Assembly (NCBI RefSeq): GCF_030323145.1
Contig: NZ_CP100470.1
Coordinates: 4,505,001-4,569,000 of the forward strand
Direction: 5' to 3'
Length of the DNA stretch: 64,000 bases
DNA from: Mesorhizobium sp. C432A
Lineage (GTDB): Bacteria; Pseudomonadota; Alphaproteobacteria; Rhizobiales; Rhizobiaceae
In this document: in pieces, positions 24,625-33,089 of the stretch
Numbering within the stretch: position 1 is the first letter of the stretch
Layout of the letters: the number at the start of each line of letters is the position of its first letter
Notes under the pieces: generated by a model
Told to the model about the DNA's origin: nothing
Databases searched by the model: none
What the model saw: the letters and a program-made list of their open reading frames with translations, nothing else
Program-made: the position numbers and the translations under genes

Positions 24625-24945
24625 ATGGACGCCGACAAGGTTTTCAAAGCGCTGGGCGACCCGACCCGCAGAATGCTGCTCGATCTTCTGTGTGAGAAGA
24701 ACGGCCAGACGCTCGGCGAGCTTTGCGAAAATCTCGACATGGCGAGGCAATCCGCCACGCAGCACATCGATCTGCTGGAAGCGGCCAATCTGATCAGCAC
24801 GGTCAAGCGTGGCCGAGAGAAGCTGCATTTCATCAACCCCGTGCCGCTGCACGAAGTCTACGAGCGGTGGGTGCGAAAATTCGAACGGCAGCGGCTGAGC
24901 CTGCTGCACGACCTGAAACAAGAACTCGAAGGAGACGACCAATGA
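24625..24945 (+). CDS. ArsR-family transcriptional regulator
   Basis: A 106-residue winged-helix repressor beginning MDADKVFKALGDPTRRMLL, the usual ArsR opening; the recognition helix region is MARQSATQHIDLLEAANLI. No metal-binding cysteine pair typical of ArsR metal sensors is visible. It overlaps the next gene by four bases (ATGA) and probably controls the operon through the palindrome in the promoter. A GTG three codons upstream is a possible alternative start. Confidence 0.87.
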   Translation: MDADKVFKALGDPTRRMLLDLLCEKNGQTLGELCENLDMARQSATQHIDLLEAANLISTVKRGREKLHFINPVPLHEVYERWVRKFERQRLSLLHDLKQELEGDDQ

Positions 24946-25406
24946 CCCGGGAAACCACCAGTTTTGTCTACGTGACCTACATCAGATCGACGCCACAAAA
25001 GGTGTTCGAAGCCATCACCAGGCCCGATATCGCCAAGCGCTACTGGGGCCACGAGAACGTCTCCGACTGGAAGCCCGGCTCGAAATGGGAACATATTCGC
25101 GCCAATGAGGAGCGCTCTGTCGAACTCGTCGGCAAGGTGGTCGAAATCTCGCCGCCGACCCGCCTGGTCATGAGCTGGGCCAACGCCTCGCAGGCCGACG
25201 ATCCCACCAAGCACAGCCGGGTGACGTTCGCCATCGAGGAATACGACACCATGGTCAAGCTGACCGTCAGCCATGACGAGCTCGAAGCCGGCAGCGGCAT
25301 GGCCAAAGGCGTCAGCCAAGGCTGGCCGGCCGTGCTGTCCAGTATGAAATCCTTCCTCGAAACCGGCACGGGCATCGACCTGTTCGCCAAGCCGAAATCG
25401 GCCTGA
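24942..25406 (+). CDS. SRPBCC (AHSA1-type) domain protein
   Basis: A 154-residue START-like protein of the activator of Hsp90 ATPase homologue group. The typical opening is YIRSTPQKVFEAITRPDIAKRYWG; a mid-region GSKWEH and the C-terminal helix GWPAVLSSMKSFLETG complete the fold. These proteins bind hydrophobic ligands in a deep cavity and are very often paired with ArsR regulators, as here. Translationally coupled to the regulator. Ligand unknown. Confidence 0.88.
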   Translation: MTRETTSFVYVTYIRSTPQKVFEAITRPDIAKRYWGHENVSDWKPGSKWEHIRANEERSVELVGKVVEISPPTRLVMSWANASQADDPTKHSRVTFAIEEYDTMVKLTVSHDELEAGSGMAKGVSQGWPAVLSSMKSFLETGTGIDLFAKPKSA

Positions 25407-25432
25407 AGCAATCTGACAGCGGGAGAACGACA

Positions 25433-25846
25433 ATGACCAGGCACTATACCGGCGGCTGCGCCTGCGGCGCGATCCGCTATGAGGCCAGCGGCGAGCCGAT
25501 CTTTCAGAACCACTGCCAATGCCTCGATTGCCAAAAGCGCAGCGGTACTGGCCATTGTTCCTATGTGACCTTCGGCCGGCGCGCTGACGTAAAGATCACC
25601 GGCGAGCCGAGCACATGGCGGATGATCGCCGACAGCGGCAATGAAAAAGCCCAGGCCTTTTGCCCGACCTGCGGCACGCCGGTCTACGTAACGTTCGTCG
25701 CCATGCCGGAGGTGACGGCGATCCAGGCCACGAGCCTCGACGATCCCGGCCAGTTCGATCCGCAGGCGGTCACCTACACCGTGCGCGGCCACGTCTGGGA
25801 CACGATCGACCCAGCGCTTCAGCCATTCGAGCGAATGCCTGGATGA
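25433..25846 (+). CDS. GFA/CENP-V family zinc protein
   Basis: A 137-residue protein of the glutathione-dependent formaldehyde-activating (GFA) fold. Zinc-binding cysteines are seen in GGCACGAIRY, NHCQCLDCQKRSG and FCPTCGTPV. Role is uncertain; some members are lyases for glutathione adducts. It follows the ArsR-SRPBCC pair by 26 bases on the same strand, so it belongs to that operon, and a second member of the family is at 33525. Confidence 0.86.
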   Translation: MTRHYTGGCACGAIRYEASGEPIFQNHCQCLDCQKRSGTGHCSYVTFGRRADVKITGEPSTWRMIADSGNEKAQAFCPTCGTPVYVTFVAMPEVTAIQATSLDDPGQFDPQAVTYTVRGHVWDTIDPALQPFERMPG

Positions 25847-25889
25847 ACCAGGCAGAGCCCTGTCCCTCGGATAGGGCTCTGCGTTCAGC

Positions 25890-27695
25890 TCAGATCACCA
25901 GGCCCTTGGTCAGTTCCAGCGCCTGCCGCTCGAACAGGCGGCGGTAGATGCCGCCCTTCAGCCGGATCAGCTCGTCATGCGAGCCTTCCTCGACGATCTT
26001 GCCACGGTCGAACACGAGCAGCCTGTCCAGCGCCCGCACCGTCGACAGACGGTGCGCGATGACCAGCGTCGTGCGGCCGACCATCAGCCGCTCCATCGCC
26101 TGCTGGATCAGCACTTCCGATTCCGAATCGAGGCTCGATGTCGCCTCGTCCAGGATCAGGATGCGCGCATCCGCCAGGAAGGCGCGTGCGACCGCCACCC
26201 GCTGGCGCTCGCCGCCCGACAGTTTCACGCCGCGTTCACCGACCAGCGTGCCGTAGCCCTTCGGCAGGCCGGTGATGAAGTCGTGCGCGCTGGCGAGCTT
26301 GGCGGCATGCTCGATCTCGGCCTGCGTGGCGTCCGGACGGGCATAGGCGATGTTTTCCGCCAGCGAGCGGTGGAACAGGATGGGCTCCTGCTGGACGATG
26401 GCAATCTGCGCGCGCAGCGACGCCTGTGCAACCTGGGAGATGTCTTGGCCATCGATCAGGATCCTGCCGCCGCTGACATCATAGAGACGCTGGATCAGCT
26501 TCACGAAGGTCGTCTTGCCCGAGCCGGAATGACCGACCAGTCCGACCCGCTCGCCCGCCGCTATCTCCACCGAAAAGCCGCGGTAGAGCGGCAGGCGATG
26601 GCTGCCATAGTGGAAGGTGACGTTATCGAAGGCGATGTGGCCATGAGTGATCCGGATCGGCTTGGCGCCGGGCCGGTCCTCGATGCCGAGCGGTTGCGAC
26701 TGGAAATCGACCAGTTCCTCCATATCGTTGACCGAACGCTGCAAATTGCGGATATGCGTGCCGATGTCCCTGAGGTAGCCCTGCAGCACGAAGAACGAGG
26801 TCAGCACGAAGGCGACATCGCCCGCACTTGCCTGGCCCCAGGCCCACAGCATCAGCGACAGGCCGATCACTGCCGTCCGCAGCACCAGCAGCATGGCGCC
26901 TTGCGTCGTGCCGTTGATGGTGCCGCGCACCCAAGTGCGGCTGGTCCGCGCGCGCCATTTGGCGACGACCTTGGCAAGACGCGTTTCCTCGCGCGTCTCG
27001 GCGCCGAAACCCTTGACCACGGCATTGCAGCTCACCGCATCGGCAAGCGAGCCGCCAAGCCGCGTATCCCAGCTGTTGGCGAGCCGTGCCGCGGGCGCGA
27101 CATAGCCGAGCGACAGCAGCGCCGTCACCGTGATGAACAGCACCGAGCCGACTGCCACGACCAGCCCCATCAGCGGCCAGAACCAGCCGAGCAGCAACGT
27201 CGAGCCGACCAGCATGGCGACCGATGGCAACAACGCAATCAGGATGGTGTCATTGAGCAGGTCGAGAGCCCACATGCCGCGCGTGACCTTGCGCACCGTC
27301 GATCCGGCAAAGCTGTTGGCGTGCCAGTCGGTTGAGAAGCGCTGCACGCGATAGAACGAGTCGGCGGCGATGTCGGCCATCATCTTCAGCGTCAGCTCGA
27401 CAATGCCCATGAAAGCCAGGTTGCGCAGCACCACGCCGGTCAGCGCCAAAGCGATGAGCGCGAAGAACGCCGCCATTGCCGCATTCCACGCGACATCGTC
27501 AGCCAACGCACTGCTGGCGACGGCGTCGACCAGCCGGCCGGAATAGAGCGGCGTCAAGACGTCGGCCAGGGTCGACAGCAGGAAGCTGCCCATGATCAGC
27601 GAAAGCCGCCACGGCTGGCGCCGCCAGTGGCTGAGCGTGAAGCCAAGAACGCTGCGAAAGGCGCTTGCACGCAGATCGATTCGAAAACGAGTCAT
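25890..27695 (-). CDS. ABC exporter, fused membrane and ATPase domains
   Basis: A 601-residue half-transporter. Six transmembrane helices occupy residues 30-330. The ATPase domain follows with Walker A GHSGSGKT, signature LSGGERQRVAVARA, Walker B ILILDEATSS and the H-loop IAHRLST. It should act as a dimer exporting lipids, drugs or peptides. The start at 27695 has GGATGA upstream; the open frame continues 59 codons further without membrane features. A structured leader with a small ORF and its own promoter lies 200-300 bases upstream. Confidence 0.88.
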   Translation of the reverse strand: MTRFRIDLRASAFRSVLGFTLSHWRRQPWRLSLIMGSFLLSTLADVLTPLYSGRLVDAVASSALADDVAWNAAMAAFFALIALALTGVVLRNLAFMGIVELTLKMMADIAADSFYRVQRFSTDWHANSFAGSTVRKVTRGMWALDLLNDTILIALLPSVAMLVGSTLLLGWFWPLMGLVVAVGSVLFITVTALLSLGYVAPAARLANSWDTRLGGSLADAVSCNAVVKGFGAETREETRLAKVVAKWRARTSRTWVRGTINGTTQGAMLLVLRTAVIGLSLMLWAWGQASAGDVAFVLTSFFVLQGYLRDIGTHIRNLQRSVNDMEELVDFQSQPLGIEDRPGAKPIRITHGHIAFDNVTFHYGSHRLPLYRGFSVEIAAGERVGLVGHSGSGKTTFVKLIQRLYDVSGGRILIDGQDISQVAQASLRAQIAIVQQEPILFHRSLAENIAYARPDATQAEIEHAAKLASAHDFITGLPKGYGTLVGERGVKLSGGERQRVAVARAFLADARILILDEATSSLDSESEVLIQQAMERLMVGRTTLVIAHRLSTVRALDRLLVFDRGKIVEEGSHDELIRLKGGIYRRLFERQALELTKGLVI

Positions 27696-27822
27696 GATGT
27701 CATCCGGGCGCAAATCTGCCCGGTCCCGGTAAGGTCTGAAAATTGAAAACCGCGCTGGGCAATTCGCCCGGCTGCGGAGGTTCGGCATAGGTGGCGGCGC
27801 GCCCCGGGTTGTCGGGTGGCGA

Positions 27823-27880
27823 CCGGCATCGGCAGAAGCCTGTACTCGACCCGGCATCGGTGCGAAGGGCAAACCTTCGC
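27823..27880 (-). promoter_or_regulatory. Leader region with hairpin and duplicated 10-mer
   Basis: Downstream of the leader ORF, GCGAAGG (27862-27868) and CCTTCGC (27874-27880) form a perfect seven-base-pair hairpin. The ten bases CCGGCATCGG occur twice, at 27823-27832 and 27851-27860. This could support alternative folds coupled to ribosome position on the leader ORF. The rest of 27696-28084 holds no other gene. Confidence 0.4.
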
Positions 27881-27897
27881 CGGACGCCAGGTGAGAC

Positions 27898-27939
27898 CTA
27901 GGCTTCGCGGCCTCGCATTACCATGTGAAATACTGCCAT
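27898..27939 (-). CDS. Candidate 13-residue leader peptide upstream of the ABC exporter
   Basis: ATG at 27937-27939 to TAG at 27898-27900 encodes MAVFHMVMRGREA. It has an excellent ribosome-binding site, GGGAGG, five or six bases upstream, stronger than that of the exporter. It lies about 200 bases before the exporter start, directly after a promoter and inside a structured leader. The strong start signal in such a short frame suggests a regulatory leader peptide. Translation itself is not proven. Confidence 0.5.
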   Translation of the reverse strand: MAVFHMVMRGREA

Positions 27940-27942
27940 TCA

Positions 27943-27972
27943 GACCTCCCGCAAGACACTTGCGGAGAGGTC
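27943..27972 (-). promoter_or_regulatory. Hairpin that sequesters the leader ribosome-binding site
   Basis: GACCTCCCGCAAG (27943-27955) pairs with CTTGCGGAGAGGTC (27959-27972) across a three-base loop with one bulge. On the minus strand the second arm contains the GGGAGG of the leader ORF. The predicted transcription start falls inside the first arm, so part of the stem would lie at the very 5' end of the RNA. As DNA it could also be a repressor operator. Confidence 0.55.
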
Positions 27973-28001
27973 CTTATAGAGACGCCATGAAGGATCGCCA
28001 A
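27973..28001 (-). promoter_or_regulatory. Candidate sigma-70 promoter of the ABC exporter
   Basis: Read on the minus strand, TTGGCG (28001-27996) and TATAAG (27978-27973) are separated by exactly 17 bases. The predicted start is near 27966, about 30 bases before the leader ORF. Confidence 0.55.
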
Positions 28002-28084
28002 GGCCGGGCACGTGGCAAAGCGTAACTGGTCCAACCAGTGAGGTTATTTTGCAACAACAGCCGGTCAACCCCCCTCGCTATGCC

Positions 28085-28495
28085 TCATTCCGGGTTGCGA
28101 TCGAGGCGCATGTAGCGGCCGTCGGTTGATGCCTTGAAGCCCAGCTTCTCATAAAGGCCATGCGCGTCACTGGTCGACAGGCTCCAGTGCGAGACCGTGC
28201 TGAGTTCAGGGTGGTCGATGAGCGCCTGCACCAGTTGCAAGCCAATGCCTTGGCCGCGATGCTGCGGCCAGATGATGATGTCGGCGAGATAGGCAAACAC
28301 CGTACGGTCGGTGATGGCCCGGCCAAAACCGACTTGGTTCCCGTCGATATAGGCCGCGGTGCAGAACGAGTTGGCAAAGGCGCGGCGATGAAACTCATCG
28401 CTGCGGCCGGCGCCCCAATAACTCGCCATCAACAGATCGGAGGTCGCCCGGAAATCGATCCGTGACATGTCGAAGCTGATTTCACAGTCGGGCAT
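28085..28495 (-). CDS. GNAT-family N-acetyltransferase
   Basis: A 136-residue acetyl-CoA-dependent transferase. The acetyl-CoA loop is WPQHRGQGIGLQLVQAL near residue 77, with a beta-bulge strand FAYLADIII before it and a C-terminal YEKLGFKA motif. Substrate unknown. The start at 28493-28495 has GAGG five bases upstream. Confidence 0.87.
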   Translation of the reverse strand: MPDCEISFDMSRIDFRATSDLLMASYWGAGRSDEFHRRAFANSFCTAAYIDGNQVGFGRAITDRTVFAYLADIIIWPQHRGQGIGLQLVQALIDHPELSTVSHWSLSTSDAHGLYEKLGFKASTDGRYMRLDRNPE

Positions 28496-28573
28496 GGTGC
28501 CTCGCAAAGAATGGAGGGCGGCCGAATTTCGGTCCGGCCCGTGGTTTGGTTACCGACCTGACGCGCTTACGGC

Positions 28574-28667
28574 ACCACGAAATGCCGCGCCCCTGCTCCC
28601 TGATCTTGCCGTTCTTGAAGCGCAGGATGTGATACTCAGGCGTTCCCTTGAAATAGCTGATAAACAT
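28574..28667 (-). pseudogene. 5' remnant of an SPFH/band-7-like gene
   Basis: The first 31 codons from the ATG at 28667 read MFISYFKGTPEYHILRFKNG and then KIREQGRGISW, the conserved opening of SPFH-domain (band 7/stomatin-like) proteins, with a GGGGG ribosome-binding site. After the Trp the sequence loses all similarity and ends within 30 codons. The rest of the gene has been deleted, leaving the stub between nadE and the acetyltransferase gene. Confidence 0.5.
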
Positions 28668-28700
28668 GCGCCCCCAAGGTTCATTGATTTAATCAGATGT

Positions 28701-30416
28701 TTAGCCGCGATCCCTGAAACGGTTGGTGATGGGATAGCGGCGGTCGCGGCCAAAATTCTTACGGGTGATCTTCACACCCGGCGCCGCTTGCCGGCGTTTG
28801 TACTCGGCAATGTAGAGCAAATGTTCGACGCGCGTCACCGTCGCCCGGTCGTGGCCGCGCGTGACGATGTCGTCGACGCCCATTTCGTTCTCGACCAGGC
28901 ATTCCAGAATGTCGTCCAGCACCGGATAGGGCGGCAGCGAATCCTGGTCGGTCTGGTTCTCGCGCAATTCCGCCGACGGCGCCTTGTCGATGATATTCCT
29001 GGGGATCACCTCGCCTGAGGGACCGAGCGCGCCCGGCGGCACATGGCTGTTGCGCCAGCGCGACAGCGCATAGACCTGCATCTTGTAGAGGTCTTTTATC
29101 GGGTTGAAGCCGCCATTCATGTCGCCATAAAGCGTGGCGTAGCCCACCGACATCTCGCTCTTGTTGCCCGTGGTGACGACCATCGAGCCGAACTTGTTGG
29201 AGATCGCCATCAGGATCGTGCCGCGCGCGCGGCTCTGCAAATTTTCCTCGGTAATGCCTTCCTTGGTGCCCTCGAAAAGCTGCGTCAGCGTATGCAGAAA
29301 ACCCTCGACCGGTTCGAAGATCGGCACGATGTCATAGCGGCAGCCAAGCGCACGGGCGCAATCCTCGGCATCCTTCAGCGAATCCTCCGAGGTATAGCGG
29401 TAGGGCATCATCACCGCCCGCAGCCGCTCCTCGCCGAGCGCATCGACGGCCAATGCGGCGCAGATCGCCGAATCGATGCCGCCGGAGAGACCCAGCACGA
29501 CGTTCTTGAAGCCGTTCTTGTTGACGTAGTCGCGCAGGCCGAGCATGCAGGCGCGGTAGTCCGCCTCCTCGCGCTCGGGGATTTTCGACATCGGCCCTTC
29601 CGAGCAGACCCAGCCGTCAGAGTTTTCTGCATCTTGCGCGCCTGCGGCGACGCGGTTGCGCTTCCAGGTGGTGACATCGACAGTTTCCTCGAACTGGCTC
29701 ATCTGGAAGGCGAGCGTCTTGTCGGCGCCGATGGCAAAAGAGGCGCCGTCGAAGATCAGCTCATCCTGGCCGCCAATCTGATTGGCATAGATCATCGGCA
29801 AACCGGTCTCGATGACCTGGCGGATAACGACCTGATGGCGCACGTCCATCTTGGCGCGGTAGTAGGGCGAGCCGTTCGGCACTAGCAGGATTTCCGCGCC
29901 GCTCTCGGCCAGGGTTTCACAGATGCCAACGTCGCCCCAGATGTCCTCGCAGATCGGAATTCCGATGCGCACACCGCGGAAATTGACGGGTCCCTGAGCC
30001 TCGGGCCCGGCCTGGAAGACGCGCTTCTCGTCGAACTCGCCATAGTTTGGCAAATCGAGCTTGTAGCGCTCGGCGAGGATCTTGCCGCCATCGGCGACGA
30101 TGATCGAATTGTGGGTGCCGCTCTTGCGCTTCAGCGGCGTGCCGATGATGACGCCCGGCCCGCCATCGGAGGTATCCGCGGCGAAATCCTGAGCGGCCTT
30201 CTCGCAAACCTTGAGGAAGGCCGGCTTCAGCACCAGATCCTCCGGCGGATAACCGGCAAGGAAAAGCTCGGTGTAGAGCACGATGTCGGCGCCCTGGCGG
30301 GCGGCATCCGCCCTCGCCTCGCGCGCCTTGGCAAGATTGCCGGCGACATCGCCGACCGTCGGGTTGAGCTGGGCAACGGCGATGCGCAGAATATCGGGTG
30401 CGGTCTTCTGGGTCAT
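28701..30416 (-). CDS. nadE: Glutamine-dependent NAD+ synthase
   Basis: Makes NAD+ from deamido-NAD+, ATP and glutamine. The 571-residue protein has an N-terminal carbon-nitrogen hydrolase (glutaminase) domain with the nucleophile Cys in PICEDIWGD near residue 155, and a C-terminal synthetase domain with the ATP-pyrophosphatase motif GLSGGIDSA near residue 305. The bacterial two-domain length is normal. The frame is clean and the start is the only good ATG before the conserved IAVAQLNPTVGD. Confidence 0.95.
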   Translation of the reverse strand: MTQKTAPDILRIAVAQLNPTVGDVAGNLAKAREARADAARQGADIVLYTELFLAGYPPEDLVLKPAFLKVCEKAAQDFAADTSDGGPGVIIGTPLKRKSGTHNSIIVADGGKILAERYKLDLPNYGEFDEKRVFQAGPEAQGPVNFRGVRIGIPICEDIWGDVGICETLAESGAEILLVPNGSPYYRAKMDVRHQVVIRQVIETGLPMIYANQIGGQDELIFDGASFAIGADKTLAFQMSQFEETVDVTTWKRNRVAAGAQDAENSDGWVCSEGPMSKIPEREEADYRACMLGLRDYVNKNGFKNVVLGLSGGIDSAICAALAVDALGEERLRAVMMPYRYTSEDSLKDAEDCARALGCRYDIVPIFEPVEGFLHTLTQLFEGTKEGITEENLQSRARGTILMAISNKFGSMVVTTGNKSEMSVGYATLYGDMNGGFNPIKDLYKMQVYALSRWRNSHVPPGALGPSGEVIPRNIIDKAPSAELRENQTDQDSLPPYPVLDDILECLVENEMGVDDIVTRGHDRATVTRVEHLLYIAEYKRRQAAPGVKITRKNFGRDRRYPITNRFRDRG

Positions 30417-30478
30417 CTGTGCGGTTTAGCGCGGCAAATTTGCCCGAGCAATGGCGTTCGTTTGGACCAATTCGGTGA

Positions 30479-31195
30479 TCAGTCGTCGCCCATATATTCG
30501 CGCGGCGATTGCGGCGAATGGTTCTCTCCGATCGACATCGCCAGAATGCGCGAAATGTGCCGGCGCGGCAGGCCGGTTTCCTGCGCCCATTTGTTGATCT
30601 GCGCCTGAATCCTGTCGAGATCCCTCTTCGACGTCGGACTTTCGGCGATGTCGAGGCCGGCGTCACGCAAAGCCGCGACCATATCGGCCGAGATGACGAA
30701 GGCGTCCCATTGCAGCCAGCGCAGGAAATACTGGCCGGTGTTGCCGCCAAGCCGGCTGCCATGCTTGCCGAGATACGCCATCAGCCCGACCTGGTCGTCG
30801 TCAGGCCACTCCGCGAGGAATTTGCCGAAACCGCCATGTTCCTTCGACACACGCTCAACGAAGGCGGCGTTGTCGCGGACGGATTTGATCTTCTGCGGGT
30901 TGCGCACAATGCGTTGATCAGCCGTCAGGTCGTGCCAGAAGTCATCAGGTTGAAACAACAGCCGTTTCGGCTCGAAATGGAGAAAGGCTTCCTCGAAGCC
31001 CGGCCATTTCTGTTCGATGACGCGCCAGACGAAGCCGGCGGCAAACACCCGCTCGGCCATCGTCGACAGGATACGATCGTCCGTAATTTCGGCAATCGCA
31101 GCATTGTCAGGCGCCGGCCCGAGCAGCGAGGTCAGCACCGCGTCGCCGCCTTTGCGTTTTGCAGCACGGGCGCGAATCTTCGCGAAATCGGGCAT
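30479..31195 (-). CDS. DNA-3-methyladenine glycosylase I-like protein
   Basis: A 238-residue protein of the Tag-type helix-hairpin-helix glycosylases, which remove 3-methyladenine from alkylated DNA. Landmarks are FAAGFVWRVIEQKWPGFEEAF near residue 50, shown in part, RNPQKIKSVRDNA near residue 100 and a C-terminal DLDRIQAQINKWAQETG segment that is longer than in E. coli Tag. The start at 31193-31195 agrees with family length; the frame is open well upstream without similarity. Confidence 0.75.
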   Translation of the reverse strand: MPDFAKIRARAAKRKGGDAVLTSLLGPAPDNAAIAEITDDRILSTMAERVFAAGFVWRVIEQKWPGFEEAFLHFEPKRLLFQPDDFWHDLTADQRIVRNPQKIKSVRDNAAFVERVSKEHGGFGKFLAEWPDDDQVGLMAYLGKHGSRLGGNTGQYFLRWLQWDAFVISADMVAALRDAGLDIAESPTSKRDLDRIQAQINKWAQETGLPRRHISRILAMSIGENHSPQSPREYMGDD

Positions 31196-31286
31196 CCTGC
31201 ATCCTCGCGCCGCGCTTTTGACGAAACGCCATCTTCCTATATGCAAACAAGGCTGCCAAGCCGACGCTTTTCCTATGGAGACATCC

Positions 31287-31850
31287 ATGCACAAGACCGT
31301 GCCAGAACTTGCCAACCGCTGGTTGAGGCGAACGCCTGAAACCCTCAGCGAGCTCGAGCGGCGGGTGTTGCAGAGCACTGTCGACCGCAAGCCCATCTCG
31401 CAGGATATCAACGACAGCCTCACCGGCCTTCAGGGCGCCGGCGACCGGATCGCCGATGCCATTGCCCGCATCGGCGGCTCGTGGACGTTCATCCTGTCAT
31501 TCATTGCTTTCCTGGTGCTGTGGATCGGCGCCAATTGGTGGCTGCTCGGGCGAGACTCGTTCGACCCCTACCCCTTCATCTTCCTCAACCTGGTGCTGTC
31601 GATGATCGCCGCCTTGCAGGCGCCGGTGATCATGATGTCGCAGAACCGACAGGCCGCGCGCGACCGCATCGACGCCGCGCATGACTATGAGGTCAACCTC
31701 AAGGCCGAGATCGAGATCATGGCTCTGCATGAAAAGCTGGACGAACTGCGCCACAGCCAGATCATCGGCGTGCGCGAGGACATCGCGCGCCTGGCCGAAC
31801 AGGTGAACCGCATAGACGAAAAACTGTCGGGCCGGCAAACCTCTCAATGA
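31287..31850 (+). CDS. DUF1003 membrane protein
   Basis: A 187-residue protein with two transmembrane helices (FILSFIAFLVLWIGANWW and the PFIFLNLVLSMIAALQAPVI segment) followed by the DUF1003 signature MMSQNRQAARDR and a cytosolic coiled-coil tail. GGAG stands seven bases before this ATG, which decides it over an ATG four codons upstream. It overlaps the DedA gene by four bases (ATGA). Confidence 0.88.
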   Translation: MHKTVPELANRWLRRTPETLSELERRVLQSTVDRKPISQDINDSLTGLQGAGDRIADAIARIGGSWTFILSFIAFLVLWIGANWWLLGRDSFDPYPFIFLNLVLSMIAALQAPVIMMSQNRQAARDRIDAAHDYEVNLKAEIEIMALHEKLDELRHSQIIGVREDIARLAEQVNRIDEKLSGRQTSQ

Positions 31851-32455
31851 CCGGGATCGTCCATCACCTCATCGAGCAATATGGGTTGATCGCGGTTTTC
31901 ATGGGCTGTGTCGCCGAAGGCGAAAGTGCGGCCATCCTCGGCGGCTTCTTCGCCCATCAGCATGTCTTCATCCTCTGGAAGGCTTTCCTCACGGCCGCCA
32001 TTGGCGCCTTCGTCGGCGACACGTTTTTCTTCGTTCTCGGCCGCAGCTTTGCCGACCATCCCAGGGTGCTGAAACTGAAGGCGAGGCCCGGCTTCAACCA
32101 CGCCTACCGTCTCGTCTCGTCCCATCCCAACATATTCGTCCTGTCCAACCGCTACATCTATGGCCTGCGCCTGGTCGGCGGCATCGCGGCCGGTTTCGCC
32201 AGCATTTCGGTAGCGCGCTTCGTTATCCTCAACGCGGTGTCGTCGCTGGTCTGGGCGGCTTTGTTCTGCGGCATCGGCTACGTCTTCGGCCTCGGCGCCG
32301 AGCAGATGATAGGCAAGGCACTGCTCCATCACGAACGGCTGCTGATCGCGCTTGCCATAGGTCTGGGTGTCGCCATCCTTGCCTGGCTCATCGCCCGCAC
32401 CGTCGCCGGCAAGGAGCGCGCCAAGGACGCCCGCGACAGCGAAACCACATCGTAA
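31847..32455 (+). CDS. DedA family membrane protein
   Basis: A 202-residue inner-membrane protein of the DedA/SNARE-associated family. It has the family motifs GDTFFFVLGR and NRYIYGLRLVGGIAAG, the latter with the conserved Arg residues, and about five hydrophobic helices. DedA proteins are proposed lipid flippases needed for envelope integrity. Translationally coupled to the DUF1003 gene. Confidence 0.88.
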   Translation: MTGIVHHLIEQYGLIAVFMGCVAEGESAAILGGFFAHQHVFILWKAFLTAAIGAFVGDTFFFVLGRSFADHPRVLKLKARPGFNHAYRLVSSHPNIFVLSNRYIYGLRLVGGIAAGFASISVARFVILNAVSSLVWAALFCGIGYVFGLGAEQMIGKALLHHERLLIALAIGLGVAILAWLIARTVAGKERAKDARDSETTS

Positions 32456-32458
32456 GGT

Positions 32459-33046
32459 TCAGTCGTCGTCCTCGACCAGAGCCCGGTCGCCGCGATCGAG
32501 GATCAGCGGGATGATGAGATCTTCCTCGTCGGCCAGATGCCGCTTCAGCATGGCAATCAGCCGGCTGTTCTCGTCCGCATAGGCGTCGGCGGCGAAGCGC
32601 TGCCTGTCCTCGCTCTCCTCGAGCGTGCGGATGAAGGCGTTCGCCGTCTCGGCGTTGCGCTCCAGCCCCTCATGAATGGTGTGATGGTCGGCATCGAGGA
32701 TTTCGAAGCCGCGCTTCAGGCGCGGCTCCGCCTTGGCGAAAGCCGGGAAATATTGGTAGTCCTCGACATTGTGGTGGCCGTCGAGATTGCCGAGAAAGTG
32801 GTTCAGCCGCGGCGCGAACCAGCGCGCGAAATCCGGCGCCGTCAGCCTGCCTTCGCGATAGTCGCCAATGCCGTTGGTGAGCATGCCGCCCAGCTCTCGG
32901 AACATGTCGTGCCGCTGCAGCCACATGTTTGCCATGCCGTGGATGTTGGCGTGGCCCCGCCATGTCTCGCGCGGATATTTTTCCGCCAGCCAGCGCAGGT
33001 CTTCCGGCAGGCCGGCTCTTTCAAGCAGCAGAAAATTGGCTTCCAC
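32459..33046 (-). CDS. Hemerythrin HHE-domain protein
   Basis: A 195-residue four-helix protein expected to bind a di-iron centre. Candidate ligands are in GHANIHGM near residue 32, GNLDGHHNVEDYQYFP near residue 90, DADHHTIHEG near residue 118 and the late RHLADEEDLIIPL. Such proteins sense or store oxygen or respond to nitric oxide. Start is a GTG with GGAG about nine bases upstream. It converges with the DedA gene, leaving only three bases between their stops. Confidence 0.84.
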   Translation of the reverse strand: MEANFLLLERAGLPEDLRWLAEKYPRETWRGHANIHGMANMWLQRHDMFRELGGMLTNGIGDYREGRLTAPDFARWFAPRLNHFLGNLDGHHNVEDYQYFPAFAKAEPRLKRGFEILDADHHTIHEGLERNAETANAFIRTLEESEDRQRFAADAYADENSRLIAMLKRHLADEEDLIIPLILDRGDRALVEDDD

Positions 33047-33089
33047 GACGTCAGTCTCCTTTGGTGACTAACATATGGGAGCGTTCAGA

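Noticed and set aside
27696..28084. Known riboswitch (cobalamin, Mn or Mg class) before the ABC exporter
   Set aside because: None of the conserved boxes of these classes is present; the stems fit a leader-ORF layout better.
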